Origin: Colius striatus
Taxonomy: Eukaryota; Chordata; Aves; Coliiformes; Coliidae
NCBI RefSeq assembly: GCF_028858725.1
Contig: NC_084767.1
Location: 2,903,501-2,967,500, forward strand
Length of the DNA: 64,000 bases
Direction: 5' to 3'
Part shown: in pieces, positions 35,481 to 47,403 of the stretch
How the letters are laid out: each line of letters opens with the position of its first letter
How positions within the stretch are numbered: the stretch's first letter is position 1
Made by a program: the position numbers and the translations under genes
The notes under the pieces: model-generated
Databases searched by the model: none
What the model saw: the letters and a program-made list of their open reading frames with translations, nothing else
Told to the model about the DNA's origin: nothing

Positions 35481-37251
35481 GTAAGTGGGAGATTGTGTGG
35501 TTCTGCTTCGTAAGTGAACGTGTCGCAAGTGCAGCAGAGACAGTGGCTTTGGTCAGTGTGAGAAGGTTAGTAGCAGATGATATGATAGTTTGGTTTTGCT
35601 TTGCTTCATTCAGTGACCATTGCTGGTGCTGGAAAGTGAGAGAGGGCAGTGCAGTGAGTGACCCAGTGAGCTGAATGATTACATTTAAATGCTGTTGGCT
35701 CCTTAGTTCCTGGCACAGAATATTGCTTTGTCCAAATGAAGGAAGTCACTCCTGAGTCCTTATCATCTCTGCTTGCAAACAGTGCCATCCCTTTAACTTG
35801 AAAGTCTCTTTCTGCTGTTAAAACCTTTTGTATGGACATTGCTGTGCTGAGGTTGAGACACAAAGTCTACAATCTGCAGAGCTTGTGGGGTGAGCTTTTT
35901 GCAGTCTTGGTGAGCTCAGGGAATTGTAGCACAAAAATCCCTCTGAAAAAACTTTTTTTCTTAAAGGTTCTCCTCATCTGTAGAAATTGTTGGAGACTTG
36001 TACTAGCAGCAAGCCAAGACCTGGCTTCCAGTAAGGCCCAGCATGCAAAGAGTGAGTGTGGTCTGATGGACTCTTCCTCTTTCCAGCAGAGACAGTATTG
36101 GGGTCTGCTTTGCAGTACGTTTGTTCTGTGGTAGCATGTCCAGAATTGAAGCCCTGGTGGTCTGGCTATACTGACTTGGAGGGAACACTGTTCCTGTTCT
36201 AAAGAGCCTGTACTCAAAAAAATTACACCAAGCAGATGGAGAGGTACCAGTCACTGGGAGGTCAGTTAGCCTGTTGTGTTTGAGGGCAGAGGGATTGCCC
36301 TTGAAGGCTTGTGGATGTCAGAAATGGAAAGTGGGAGAAGATTACAAGAACGAAAAATAGGGATGTAAACCTGAGGTTGGAGATGCAAGAACAGAGCAGG
36401 TTGCAGTAGTAGGAGCAAGCATCCAGTATACAGAGGTTGCCTAGCTCTTCCTCTTGCTGAAGCACACAGAGCCCAAGCTGTTGGAAGGGACTTGCCTTGA
36501 GAACAATGCTGTGTTGTCCCTCCAGTAGGCATCTGCTGTGTAAGCAGTGCACACAGAGGTGTGTGTCACAGAAGGGACACGGCCAGGGCTGGTAAAGCAG
36601 GTGAAGAGGGAAGGGTGGGTAGCAGGCTGTTGCTGTGGAGTGTCCTGATCTCTGAACATCACCGTTTCCTGGTCATTCTAAGTTCATACTGTTGCCAAAG
36701 TTAGTGTGGATGAGCCCAGGTCTAGACACTTGTTACCTCCTGAGTGCCAGCAAAAAGCTTGAGTTGGAGATGGTGCAGATTACTGCTGGTTTGTTTGGGG
36801 TGTCCTTTGCCAGGTGATTTTAAAAGGGAGTGTGTCCTTTAGCCTGTTTACACAGCAGGAGTGCTGATGTGAGTGGCGTGGGAGTGCAGGCAGCACTGTG
36901 TTTGTCTGTGGTGAGACTGGCTTATGCCAGATCAAAGTGATTGGGAAATTAAGACCTGAATTGTGCTGCCAGGATGTTACCTGCTGGCGTTGACTTCACA
37001 ATCGCTCTCCTGTGGATGGATTTCTGGTTTACATATTGAGGTATGCCTGAAGGGCATGGCAGATTGAGGTCCATTTTTGTGGAAGTTGTACAGAAACAGG
37101 TAATTGGCATCTCTGCACAAGGAGCTTGTGTTCCCAAAGCCAGGGTGAAGCAGATTGTTTTGAACCTTTGCCTGATGTTTGCTTAATGGTCTTAGTCTGA
37201 CTGAAGAGAAGAAAACCACCCATTTATCTGATGTGAAGAGTTTCATTGCAG
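35481..37251 (+). other. NSD1: NSD1 intron 7
   Basis: Perfect GTAAGT donor, TTGCAG acceptor. Nothing recognised within it. The preceding intron 6 (35043-35188) is only 146 bases. Confidence 0.85.
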
Positions 37252-37361
37252 GAAACTTTGAAAGCAAGCGTCAAAGGAAGCCCACTAAAAAGCTCTTGGA
37301 ATCCAATGATTTGGACACTGCCTTTATGCCAAAGAAGGAGGAGTGGACAACCCCAAAGAAG
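37252..37361 (+). CDS. NSD1: NSD1 exon 8, conserved ESKRQRKPTKKLLESNDLD segment
   Basis: It encodes NFESKRQRKPTKKLLESNDL and PKKEEW, nearly identical to human NSD1. The basic RQRKPTKK patch echoes the RLRKPSK patch of exon 6, as though the linker carried two copies of one basic motif. Acceptor CATTGCAG, donor AAG|GTACTT, phase 1 to phase 0. Confidence 0.95.
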
Positions 37362-38415
37362 GTACTTTCCCAATAAGTCTTTTAAAAAAACAGATATAAA
37401 ACAAGCCTAGAATGCAGATACAGTGCCATGGGCTGTGGCCTGGGATCAGAGGTCCACCCTTCCCAAAGGGACTGGTTACTGTGCTGTGATGAAGAAATCT
37501 GCTGAATACAGATGTGTTCCCTGCCCCTTCTCACTTTTAATGGGGATTGGATAGTTCTGGCTTTAAAACCTCCCGTCTTCATTGATTTATATGGAGAAGG
37601 AGTCATCTGGATGCTGACTGGGAACGTGTGAGCAGAAGTGTTCTGTGCAGAGGCTTTCTGTCACTGTTATGTTGCAGTGTAGCTTGAGCTTGAACCCCCA
37701 AGGCTTAGTCCTTTTCCCTCAGACTTCCTCTCAGTGTTACCTTCCCAAGTGAGCTGGTGAGTAGTATGTAAGTGCAGAGCTTGTAGCAGGATGGAGGCTT
37801 GAGTTGCATCACACTTAGTATATGGTGCTTGGTGCAGTATTGTAAAGAAAAGGCTGCTCTTCTCCACTAAAAGTACTCAATATTCAGTGACATGGTTTGG
37901 AAAAAAGCATGTTGCAAGAAACTTATCAAGTGGTGTATGTGCACAAGACTGATTGCCTCTGTTTTTAAGGTTGATTAATAGTTTTTCCTCCTCTCCTTAT
38001 TCTCTCTCTGCGTGGCACAGCCTTAATACAGTTTTCATGGTTACAGTAATGCAGAGGGCAGTGTATTTCAGTCTTAAGCTTTGTAAAAGCATAAAGCCAG
38101 AAGAGAATCTCTCTTCCCAGCAGCTCACAGGGTGTTAGCAGCCTTTCTGGGATTGCTCAGGAAACAGAGGATGATGCTGGTGAGCTCAAAAGACAGCAGA
38201 CTCAGCATTCCTCCCCGCCCAGAGACTTGACTTTTGCATGTGAGGTCTATCACATGCACAAAACAAATGTTTTCTTGCAAAATCTCTAATCACTGATGAA
38301 TTCAGGACCTGAACTGTAAGTTACACGTTGCAGTTGATTGTAAAGGCTCAAAGTGGTCGAGGAATGTGCATCTCTGATTTGCATCTGGTGACTCGACTCT
38401 GTTGTGCATTTGTAG
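37362..38415 (+). other. NSD1: NSD1 intron 8
   Basis: GTACTT donor, TTTGTAG acceptor. No recognisable feature. Confidence 0.83.
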
Positions 38416-38485
38416 GGCACTGGCCCTTCGGAAAGCGACAGCTCTGAGCTCTATTCACCAGCCCACTGCACGGATCTGGGAGAAG
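38416..38485 (+). CDS. NSD1: NSD1 exon 9, short linker exon
   Basis: A 70-base exon coding for GTGPSESDSSELYSPAHC and a few more residues. The sequence is not conserved with human, but exon size class, position and phase (0 to 1) fit human exon 9, and the frame joins exons 8 and 10 only if it is included. Acceptor TTTGTAG, donor GAAG|GTAAGT. Confidence 0.82.
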
Positions 38486-39248
38486 GTAAGTTAAGACAGG
38501 GCTGTGGGGCTGTAAACTGTTGGTGACGTTTGAATCGGTGCCTGTGGCACGGTGTGTGTAAGGGCTTATATGCCCAAGGCTCTCAGAGGGCACTTAATTC
38601 AGCTGAGGAAGTGGCAGAAAAAATAGGTAGCAAGATGATTTACCCCATGGTATTGTTATGTCTTTTGATTTCCCTATGGAGACTAGAGGTAGTGGACTTG
38701 TATTTCCATGAGATGTTCACTTCTCAGTCTGTGTGCTTGAAGGAAACTCATCAGCACAGGTCTTGCATCAATGTGCTGTCGTGTGCCTGCTGCCATGCTG
38801 TGAGCAGGCTCACCAGTGGCTGGCCTGGCCCATGGACAGTTGTGCAGCTGCAGTGTGCTCCTTCCTCCTCTGCATTTGTATCACATTGGTATTGACATGA
38901 GGAAGTTTTTATTGCAGTGTGATGGGAGGAGGCCGATTACACGTATCATTTAATTAGCATTAACATTTGATTGGCACTTTTAGCCTTGTGTTTGTAGCAC
39001 TTGTTTTCTGCTGAGGGTGTGCCTCAGGAAAGGTGCTGATATTGTTCATCAGCCTAGCAAAGAGAGGCTGAAACCAATGTGAGTGAGTTGTCCTCTGGTT
39101 GCAGGATAGAGAGCAGACTGCCTGGAGGCTGGTATTGCCACAGCCCTTCAGTAGGTTACAGCCTTAACCACTCAGGGTGTAGAGTTTGCTGATGGTCAGA
39201 GAACTTATTCTGCATTTTCCTTGACCGTGTCTTTCTGTTGCATCTCAG
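38486..39248 (+). other. NSD1: NSD1 intron 9
   Basis: GTAAGT donor, ATCTCAG acceptor. No recognisable feature. Confidence 0.83.
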
Positions 39249-39364
39249 CTTCTGAAAAGCTCTCGGAGAAGCAGCGGAAGCGGAAGAGGCAGCGCCATCC
39301 CTCTGCAATGCATTCCAAGAAGGAGAGGAATGAGGAGGGGCTGGGGGAGACCCCACACTCTGAG
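39249..39364 (+). CDS. NSD1: NSD1 exon 10, RKRKRQRH basic segment
   Basis: It encodes SEKLSEKQRKRKRQRHPSAM and KKERNEEGLGETPHSE. The RKRKRQRH core is identical in human NSD1 and is a good monopartite nuclear localisation candidate. Acceptor ATCTCAG, donor GAG|GTACTG, phase 1 to phase 0. Confidence 0.93.
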
Positions 39365-42300
39365 GTACTGTCAGGTCTTCCTATGTCTTGTCATCTCTGT
39401 AACCTGTCTGCTGTTTCCCAGGGCACTTTACAGAGCCTAGGGCAAGTCAGCTTTGGGTGTCTGGACTGTTAGTTGGGAGTTTGACCCACCATTGTAGTTG
39501 CATGAGATGGAGCTGAAGCTGAAAGATACCACCTTGATTTAGTAGCTATTTGGTGATGACTGTTTAACTTGGCCTCGGATTTTAAGCTGCTAATCAGCTG
39601 CTTCTCCAGGAGAGAGACTGTTCTGATTGGATGGAACCAGGTTTTGCCTGGCATCTTGTTTTGCACCTCAGAAGGTCTGAGTGCTGTAAAAGGTCTTCTC
39701 TGGTGGTGATAGTTGTGGCAATCTTGCCCTTTTATGCACCAGTACCTTCTGCACAAGCACTAGACTGTGTACTTCAACCCATTCTTCCACTTGCACCTAC
39801 ACAGCAGAGTGAGTTAAGAACCACATTGGCGGGGACGTGGGGGACTGTGACCACTCACAGGATTCTCTGATTACGTTCTGCCATCCAGCAGATGGCATAA
39901 TTGGGGTAACTCTCTTCTACTGCATCATAATGAAGTCAACACACAAATATCTCTGACAAGCACATTTTGCCTTCTAGGACTGAGCCAGGTATCACCAAGT
40001 GTAGGGGAAGCAAGACTTTTCCTGGGAGAGACAGGACAGCTCTGGGCCTCTCGCCATCGTCTCCCAGTGGCCCAGGTTCAGCAGCAGGCTGTTCTGTCAG
40101 GATAGTCAGTATGTATTTCAGGAGCCAATTGTAGACATATATTGTTATATCTGTTGTTATACAGCTTCCAGGAGAGCACAAGTCTCACACCACTTGGGAG
40201 CAGTGGCAGCCACTGTGCTGGGTGTTTCTGGTGGGGATGATGAAGTGGGGTAACACGCTGGGCCATGCAAACCTGCTGGGATGGTGTTGGTCCTCCTTAT
40301 GAAATGTGCTCATCTGGAACCACGTTTCAGAGAAGACTGTACAAATATCTTTGACTATACTGGGAGGCAGTTAACATTGTCTGCTGTTAGGTACCCACTA
40401 AGAGACTGGCTAAGCTCTGAGCCAGCAAATTCTCTGTGAGTCTTTCATAGGGAAGAAAAGAGAGGACAGTGGGCAGTTCAGAGCAGTGAAGCAGCTAGGC
40501 CATGACTCTGAATTCTGCACCTACCATTCACTGCAGAGGAAGCCCAGGGAGTCTTAACTGCCTTCAGCCTTAACCCATGTTGAGTACTTGAAGTTAAGTA
40601 TGGTAAATCATGCCAAAAAAAAAAAAAAAGACAATGTTTGGCACCTTTTGGCAGCATCCATTTCTCTGCTTGTGTCTCTTGGGCTGCGGTGGTGAGAGTG
40701 TTCACTCCTTGGCCTAAGTGAGTGCACAGGTACTGGTGACTACTGGGGTACTGTGGAGTTGCAATTGTGCTTTCACGTGGAATTCAGATGACACTGGTCC
40801 CTAAGTGACCTTCCACACACCAGGCAAGAAGATCCATTTTGTGCCAAACGGTGCTGGAAGAAATAGATGGTCCGATGATGCGCCACAGTGAAGCCTTGGA
40901 TCCAGATGCTCTCAGAGGAAAACAAGGCAGAGGAAAGCTTATCTACCTGGGCTGAACTAAGCAGCTTTCTCTGACCTTGCCTGTCTGTGGAGCCAGAAAT
41001 GAAAGTTTACAACATCAGGGCAGCAAGAGGCTGAGAGAAGGGGATGGAAAATGCTGTTGAAATGATTGTCAAGGTTGTGACCAAGGTCAGGCTGTGCCCA
41101 AGAACAGGCCAGGCTTTTGAGGATGTGACAGATAACAGCAGCAGAGATAGCTCTGGAGGAAGACCCACGATGAGAGACCAGCCCTCTGTAGGAGGTATGT
41201 AGTTTTGCAGTGTTCATGCTGGGTAGGGGAAGGAGGGGGGACAGTCTGACAGGTTCTTTTGAGTGATGACCTTGAATGGCAATCCCCTTCTTGTTCACAA
41301 AGCACAAGTATCTGGCCATTCCACCCTGCTTAGCTCTGACATTCCCTTCCTATGCGTTTCTGGGAGCACTGATGGAAAAAAGGCTGAGATCTTGGTGTGT
41401 GGAATGTGCAGATTGGCCAGTTGTCTGCAGAACCAAATAGCATGGGTTCAGCAGAATGAGCAGGGCTTAGGGCACACTGTATAAGGTAACATTGCTACTA
41501 GCTAGCAAATGCTTTCAGGTCTGAAGAGGTTGTTGCTGGTTAATTTTATGACTCCTTGATGAGGAGAATCTTAGTCTCTCATTCCATTAACACGTGAAAT
41601 GTGGCCATTGGGGTTCAAACCCAAGGAGTCCAAGCAGATATGGTAGAAAGCAGCCAGAAGGTTGGAAAGATGAACCAGTTCTAAATCCCTCATAACTCTT
41701 AATCTGTAGCAAATCTGAGTATGTCTTGAAACCTTAGCTACAGCAGGAAGCTAGTGTCACTGGCCACAGGAAGAATGGTGCTTGTTTGCCAGCACCCCTT
41801 CCCTCCTGATAGGGACCTTGGGACAGTCCCATGAGAGGGACTGAGCTCACTTTGGGTCTGTAGCACTGGGGCCCCCAGTGAATGCAGAAGCTGCAGCTGA
41901 TGTTGTTTGCCCATACCAGTAGCTCACTAACCCTGCTGTTGTTTTTTGTTACAGTGACCCCTGCAACCATGAGGTCACTGCTGAGCTGAGCAGAAGAGGG
42001 AGCACCTATGTAGGAATAGGAGGACCTGAGCTGTAACTAACCCTTGGAGCACTGGTGCTGCTCCTGGAGCACTGGGCCACAGAGCTGCCTTGCAGCAGCC
42101 TGCATAATTCCTAGCAAAAACACAGCTGCAGGAGCAGAAGTATCATAGCACTTGGCTTGAGAAGATGTTATTGCGTGTAGACACAAAGGTTCTTAGATGG
42201 TCTTTTTGCCAGTGCCATAAAGACCTTTCCCTTCTCTCTGCCAGGGCTGTAGTAGGGTGGCAGCAACTTACGTGCTCTGTGCCAGTATCCCCACAGGCTG

Positions 42301-43950
42301 CCAGCCTTCCAGCCACATTGTGGTGGTAAGTCTGCAATGCTGTACATCCTATTGTATGTTGGACTGGCAGTAGTTTGTAGCTGGGACTTTGGGGTTTTTT
42401 TTGTGCTCAATAAAGGCAATTTATACCATCCATCTTTGTATTGTGTGCTTTAATATACCGTCAGTGCACCTGTGCATCATTGCTCCACACAATCCACATG
42501 GCTTTAAAATGTCCCCAGATAAAAGCATACTGCTACATTCAGGCAGTGAAAAAAACCCCAAACAACAGGCAAAGGAATTCTGATCAGAATACTAGCTCCA
42601 TGTTCTTCCAACTTCAAACTTTGGATGATCTTTATATCCTTGTTTTGCCCAGATGGATAATGTGTTGGGAGGGCACACAGTTGAGCTTAGGAGCCTTAGC
42701 ACAGCACCACAGCTCAGTCTGATGCTCTCCTGGACAGAAAGTGGTGCAAAGCTCCCTCTTGTGATCATTAGCTGGCCACCTGGCATCAGACCCACTTGAA
42801 ACTGTGAGTGATGGCTGCTGCTCCTGCCAGCAGTTTCAGTTCCTCACAAGGTCTTTCGTGTCTGGGCACACACTGGGTATGGCTTGGAGGCCCAGGGAGG
42901 AACTGGCAGCTGCACACTGAGATCACTTGGCTAACTGCACTGAGCTAGGATATTAAAAGCCACCACAGGCCATGAGATGTTCTTGCTCAAAGCACTTGGC
43001 TAAAGGCATTGCTTTGGTGCAGCATTAAAGGCTGTTAAGATGTACCTGCCCTGTAGTGACACCTCGGGCTGGTGAGACCAGTCAGTGTTGCACTCTACAC
43101 AGGAGACCTGCAAGCTGGCAGGATGGCATCTTCTAGCTCTTGGTTGCCTGTCCTGACAAAAGTGAAGGCAGTGCTGCCCCATGCAGCTCCAGAACCTCAG
43201 AATCTTGTGGTAGAAGCAAGTGTATAGAACACCTGCTGCCCTTCTTCCTTCGAACATTGTCTGGACAGGTCCCATCAGGAGCTGTCCTTCTGCCTTATGG
43301 TGGGATCCCTGATGTGGACCCCAAAGGTGTGACTGAAACCAGTCATTTATCATTTGAAATCCCTCGTGTCAGCAGGATGCTCTTTTACAAGGAGATGCTA
43401 CAGTCATTGCGGTGATACTCATACATGACAAATGCTTATTGAAGACTGCCCCAGGCAGGATGGTGATGTTCACCATCCACTTTGGTGTTGGCCAGCTAGT
43501 TCAGAGTGACTTGGGCTTTAAGTACATTAGGACAAGATGAGACTAGTGTGGGGAAAAATCTGGTTCCTTTTCTGGGTGACAAACTGTAATAAGGATTGTT
43601 TGAAGTTTTTCACTTGCATGTCCAGAGCATGCAGACGTCAGCTGCAGGATGCTTCAGAGTGTTTGAGTTCTTTCTATGCAGAGCAACACCTTTTTTTCCT
43701 CAGAGAAGGGTTATGCACAGGAAAACAATTGTGTTGAATGTGTACTTTTTAATGATGTAGTAAACTAAAAGCTCTTTACTTTCTTCTGAGTTGTTTGGTG
43801 GAACTGTACAGGGGGTGTCTGTCCTCTCCAGGGTGGGAGATGCACACAGACCAAATGCCAAATCTGTTATGTGCTCAGTGGCTGAATTTGTAGTTTCCAA
43901 GCCAGGATAGGAACTACCAATTCCTCTGATTCTGAATTTCTTTTTTGAAG
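39365..43950 (+). other. NSD1: NSD1 intron 10 (4.6 kb)
   Basis: GTACTG donor, TTTTGAAG acceptor after a weak T-run. It contains a 15-base poly(A) run at 40615-40629 and an isolated AATAAA at 42409. No element or gene recognised, although the 42-43.4 kb part reads like old decayed repeat DNA. Confidence 0.8.
40615..40629 (+). repeat. poly(A) run, 15 bases
   Basis: An isolated homopolymer in intron 10. No target-site duplication, poly(A) signal or gene-like sequence could be found upstream to make it a retrocopy tail. Confidence 0.8.
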
Positions 43951-44094
43951 GGGGAGACATTGGTTCATGGGACTGCTGGAAGCCCTAAAGAGGGTAATGA
44001 AGAGGGGTCAGAGAATGACCACGGAGTGCCTTCATCCAAAAAGATGCAGGGGGAGCGTGGAGGAGGAGCAGCTCTCAAGGAGAACGTGTGTCAG
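43951..44094 (+). CDS. NSD1: NSD1 exon 11, approach to PHD1
   Basis: A 144-base, frame-neutral exon (residues 1434-1481). Its end, SKKMQGERGGGAALKENVCQ, is identical to human NSD1, and the Cys in VCQ is the first zinc ligand of PHD1. Acceptor TTTTGAAG, donor CAG|GTAGCA, phase 0 on both sides. Confidence 0.96.
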
Positions 44095-44500
44095 GTAGCA
44101 TCCTCAAAGAAATCTCTGAAAATTTACCACTATAAAATATTTTGGTAAGTTCTGGGACATGCTAGTGCCTCAGATAAGGCCAGGTCACCTCAAGGTGCTT
44201 GTAGATTAACCAGCTTTTGTGCTCCAAATTGAGCTTTTCCTCTGTGATTGCCTTTTCTGCTGAAGTTCACAGATGTTTGGGAGATGTGACCAACACAGGA
44301 TTTGTTTTAGTAGCAGGGACGGGAAGGCAAATGGCAATGGTGATGCACAAATCACCTGAATTAACTTGACAGAAAGACAAGTTAACATTTTTACCCAGGG
44401 GTCTCTGCTGGCAGCCTGGCCAGCTCACAGATGGCTGCTGCATGGCGTGTGTTGGGGAAGGAGGTTGCAAAGAGCTGACATGGTGCTTCTTTCCGTGCAG
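44095..44500 (+). other. NSD1: NSD1 intron 11
   Basis: GTAGCA donor, CGTGCAG acceptor. A 406-base intron between the last bases before PHD1 and PHD1 itself; nothing recognised. Confidence 0.88.
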
Positions 44501-44624
44501 ATCTGCGAGAAGCCAGGAGAGCTGCTGCTGTGTGAGGCACAGTGCTGTGGTGCTTTCCACCTGCAGTGCCTTGGGCTCTCCGAGATGCCAAAGGGCAAAT
44601 TCATCTGCAATGAGTGTTCCACAG
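44501..44624 (+). CDS. NSD1: NSD1 exon 12, PHD finger 1
   Basis: It encodes [20 protein letters not shown] and [18 protein letters not shown]-x2-C (first Cys from exon 11), C-x3-C, H-x2-C and C-x2-C, a Cys4-His-Cys3 PHD finger. PHD fingers read histone tail states. Asn in the human CxNC position is Ile here. Acceptor CCGTGCAG, donor ACAG|GTACAG, phase 0 to 1. Confidence 0.96.
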
Positions 44625-45150
44625 GTACAGAGCTTTTATGAACATAGAAGGACAGGATGCTTGCTGTGTACTTAACCTGGTGCTTCCTTTGCTAGTGATG
44701 TGTCTGCAGTAGGGCTGCTAACTAGTTCATAGTCCTCTGATTGTTGGTTTGATGTTTGATAATGACTTTCTAATTAACTGGTCTTGCTATTGATTCAGGC
44801 ATGTGCGGTGCAAAGAAGTGAATGTAAGGATCTGGTGGGAAAGAGAAAGAGAAGCTCTTGCCTGAGAGTAAGGAGAGGGCTGGAAGAGAAGCAGTGTCTA
44901 AGGAGGGCTGTCAGTTTTTGTTCTTAATTTTTTCCTTGGTCTGAAATCACAACTATATAAATACTTTTTTTTTAATCTGGAGTTTTATTGCAGCTGGAGG
45001 CAAAAGCAACCTGCAGCAGAGAGCTGTGCTTTGGCTTAGGTGCAGCGGGTTGGGAAGCTGCGCTCTCATCATGCACAGGCTGGTGGAAGCATCAAGTCCT
45101 CATTTAGCCCTTCTGTGTGACTGATGTTAGGTCTGTTGCTCTTTCTCCAG
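44625..45150 (+). other. NSD1: NSD1 intron 12
   Basis: GTACAG donor, TTTCTCCAG acceptor. No recognisable feature. Confidence 0.88.
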
Positions 45151-45351
45151 GAGTCCATACCTGCTTTGTGTGCAAGAGCTGTGGGGAAGATGCCAAACGG
45201 TGCTTGCTGCCCCTCTGTGGGAAGTATTACCATGAGGCGTGCATACAGAAGTACCCGCCCACGGTCATGCAGAACAAGGGCTTCCGATGCTCCCTGCACA
45301 TATGCATGACATGTCATGCTGCTAACCCAGCAAACATCTCTGCATCTAAAG
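45151..45351 (+). CDS. NSD1: NSD1 exon 13, PHD finger 2 and start of PHD finger 3
   Basis: It encodes HTCFVCKSCGEDAKRCLLPL, then CGKYYHEACIQKYPPTV (PHD2), then CSLHICMTCHAANPAN, which opens PHD3. Near-identical to human. The length is 201 bases with phase 1 at both ends, so skipping would keep the frame. Acceptor TTCTCCAG, donor AAAG|GTACCC. Confidence 0.96.
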
Positions 45352-46775
45352 GTACCCATATCTTCTAGGGTGGTCCAGGGGATGCGGTCAGAAGCTTTTT
45401 CTTTGTTTCCACTGTGCAGTTACCTGGTGCTCTAGTTGTTTGTTACAGATTTCCTGTCCTTGCCACAGTGCTCCGTGTTTGCTGAGGAACAGCCTCTCTT
45501 GGGGGTGGGAGGGATGGTGTCAGTGTGTGAGGCTCCTGCTCATCAGCACTCCTGATGGTCAGGCACAGCAGCTTAAGTGTTCTCCTCAGTCCAGATGTCG
45601 GGCTGCCTGCACATCCAGTGATGCCTTTGAACAAGTCTCTGGAGCTGTACAGACAGGCTGGTGTTTCTCCTGCCAGCTTTTTGCTGTGCCAGTGCTGCAG
45701 ATGGTGCCTGTGTAGCAGCACTGACTCTCAAGGCAGTGGCATAGGCAGCAGTGGAGTAAAAACTATGATGCTGTCTACTTCTTGTTTTTTTGTAATGCAG
45801 ACTCTGATCTTGTAGTGGTGACACCCTTGAGCTAAGCTGCTCAGGCAAACGTTGAGCTGTTTGCAGCAATACCTTGACCTTTATCTCAAATGATTAAACT
45901 TAAAACTTTTATATGATTATCTCGTATATTTGCTTCTAAAGCTGCCTTTCTTTAAATCCTTAGTATCTCAGGATGAGTGATACTAAGAGCAGCTGTATTT
46001 CTATCTTCAGGGTCTGTGTTACAGTCATGTTTTTCTCCCCACGTATCAGTATTGTGTGTGGAACAGCCCTAAGGTAGAAAGCCCCCAGCTTACCACTTCC
46101 CCACTGATCATTTGTGTTGTGTTCCTTTGGCTGTAGCTTCTTGCTGGTGAGATTTATGTCTTTCCTCCCACCTCTTCTGCCTGTTGATGGTCTCATGTGA
46201 GGAACTGAAAACAGGCTCTCAAAAACCTTAGAAAAATGAGGCCTGTAGACATTCTGGAATTTCAGGGTAAAATCTGACTGTGGAGAAGCAAGTGCTGATG
46301 TTTTCAGAGTCCATACAGATTGATTTCATTATGTGCAGCTAAGCAGTTGGAACACTCCCTCTGTAATTACTGTCTGAGCTGATTTACTAATCATTTGTGT
46401 ATGATAGGAAGCGGTCCAAGTCTGTGAACTCCTGAACTGTTTCTGCACAGCATGCAGGAAGTTTTTCACTTCGAAGTAATACCATTTTCTGTATGTTATA
46501 TATAAATAAGTAAAGATAGGTATTTTTGTATAGATATAGTTATATTAAATAATTCAAGAGGGATCTAGTGATTATGTCATAGGCAATTTCCTCCTCCAGA
46601 GATCACCTGTGCTTGTTTGTTTTGAGCCTACATGTCAAGAGAGGCTCATTTTGGCAGGAAACAGACAATTGTCCTCCTTTTGAGGTTTCCCTGTGTTCTG
46701 ATACGTTCTGGTGGTAGGTGCTAGGTGTCCTGTGCTGCGGTTGTAGGTGCTAGGTGTCCTGTGCTCTGCTGGTAG
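45352..46775 (+). other. NSD1: NSD1 intron 13
   Basis: GTACCC donor (weak) and a GGTAG acceptor embedded in the 29-bp tandem repeat (46714-46775). An AT-rich stretch lies at 46495-46555. The introns on either side of exon 15 are short (291 and 296 bases) and unremarkable. Confidence 0.85.
46714..46775 (+). repeat. 29-bp tandem repeat overlapping the exon 14 splice acceptor
   Basis: The same 23 bases occur at 46714-46736 and 46743-46765, and a third copy starts at 46772 (GTAGGT), giving a strict 29-base period. Each copy begins GTAGGT, so each contains a possible acceptor AG; the last one is the real acceptor. Confidence 0.93.
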
Positions 46776-46955
46776 GTCGCCTGATGCGCTGCGTGCGGTG
46801 TCCGGTTGCGTATCACTCCAACGACTTCTGCCTCGCTGCTGGCTCCGTGGTCCTCGCCTCCAACAGCATCATCTGCCCCAATCACTTCACTGCACGGAGG
46901 GGCTGCCGCAACCACGAGCACGTCAACGTCAGCTGGTGCTTTGTCTGCTCGGAAG
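46776..46955 (+). CDS. NSD1: NSD1 exon 14, end of PHD3 and start of PHD4
   Basis: It encodes [37 protein letters not shown] and SWCFVCSEG. It is 180 bases with phase 1 at both ends. The acceptor GGTAG lies at the head of the third, partial copy of a 29-bp tandem repeat; upstream copies carry the same TAG|GT but lead to early stops. The frame supports only 46776. Donor GAAG|GTGAGA. Confidence 0.95.
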
Positions 46956-47246
46956 GTGAGACCAAGGAGCGCCCTGACCGGTCATTAGAGCAGGCAGGAG
47001 CTTTGCCCATCCAGAGTGTGCTAGTGAGAACTCATGAGAACAGATTGCCTTCCTATGCATCCCTGTTTAAGTCCAACTTCAAACTAGGATTTTGTATCCT
47101 CAGAAGGGTTCTTTTTGCAGCCTGAGCAGGGCACAACTTTGGAAAAGGGTTTACAGGAGAGCATTGTGCCCTTTTCTCAGCTGTATCTGTCTGCATGTGT
47201 GGAATCCAGGGCTTCTGCTGATAATTCCTCCTCTTTCTCTTTGCAG

Positions 47247-47403
47247 GGGGCAGCCTGTTATGCTGTGAGTCGTGCCCGGCTGCGTTTCACCGTGAGTGTC
47301 TAAACATTGAGATGCCAGAGGGAAGCTGGTATTGTAATGATTGCAAGGCAGGCAAAAAGCCACACTACAAGGAAGTAGTCTGGGTGAAAGTTGGGCGCTA
47401 CAG
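47247..47403 (+). CDS. NSD1: NSD1 exon 15, end of PHD4 and start of PWWP2
   Basis: It encodes [19 protein letters not shown] and [15 protein letters not shown] (PHD4), then [11 protein letters not shown], the first strand of PWWP2. Matches human. Acceptor CTTTGCAG, donor CAG|GTAGGT, ending in phase 2. Confidence 0.96.

Noticed and set aside
40400..40629. Poly(A) run as the tail of a processed pseudogene
   Set aside because: No AATAAA upstream, no flanking duplication seen, and no protein-like sequence before it.
42409..42414. AATAAA in intron 10 as an intronic polyadenylation site
   Set aside because: The hexamer alone is expected by chance in a 4.6 kb intron; no supporting downstream element was evident.
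43140..43415. Open frames on both strands near 43.2 kb as a transposon remnant
   Set aside because: Neither translation resembles a reverse transcriptase, integrase, gag or transposase that I can name; left as unexplained intron.
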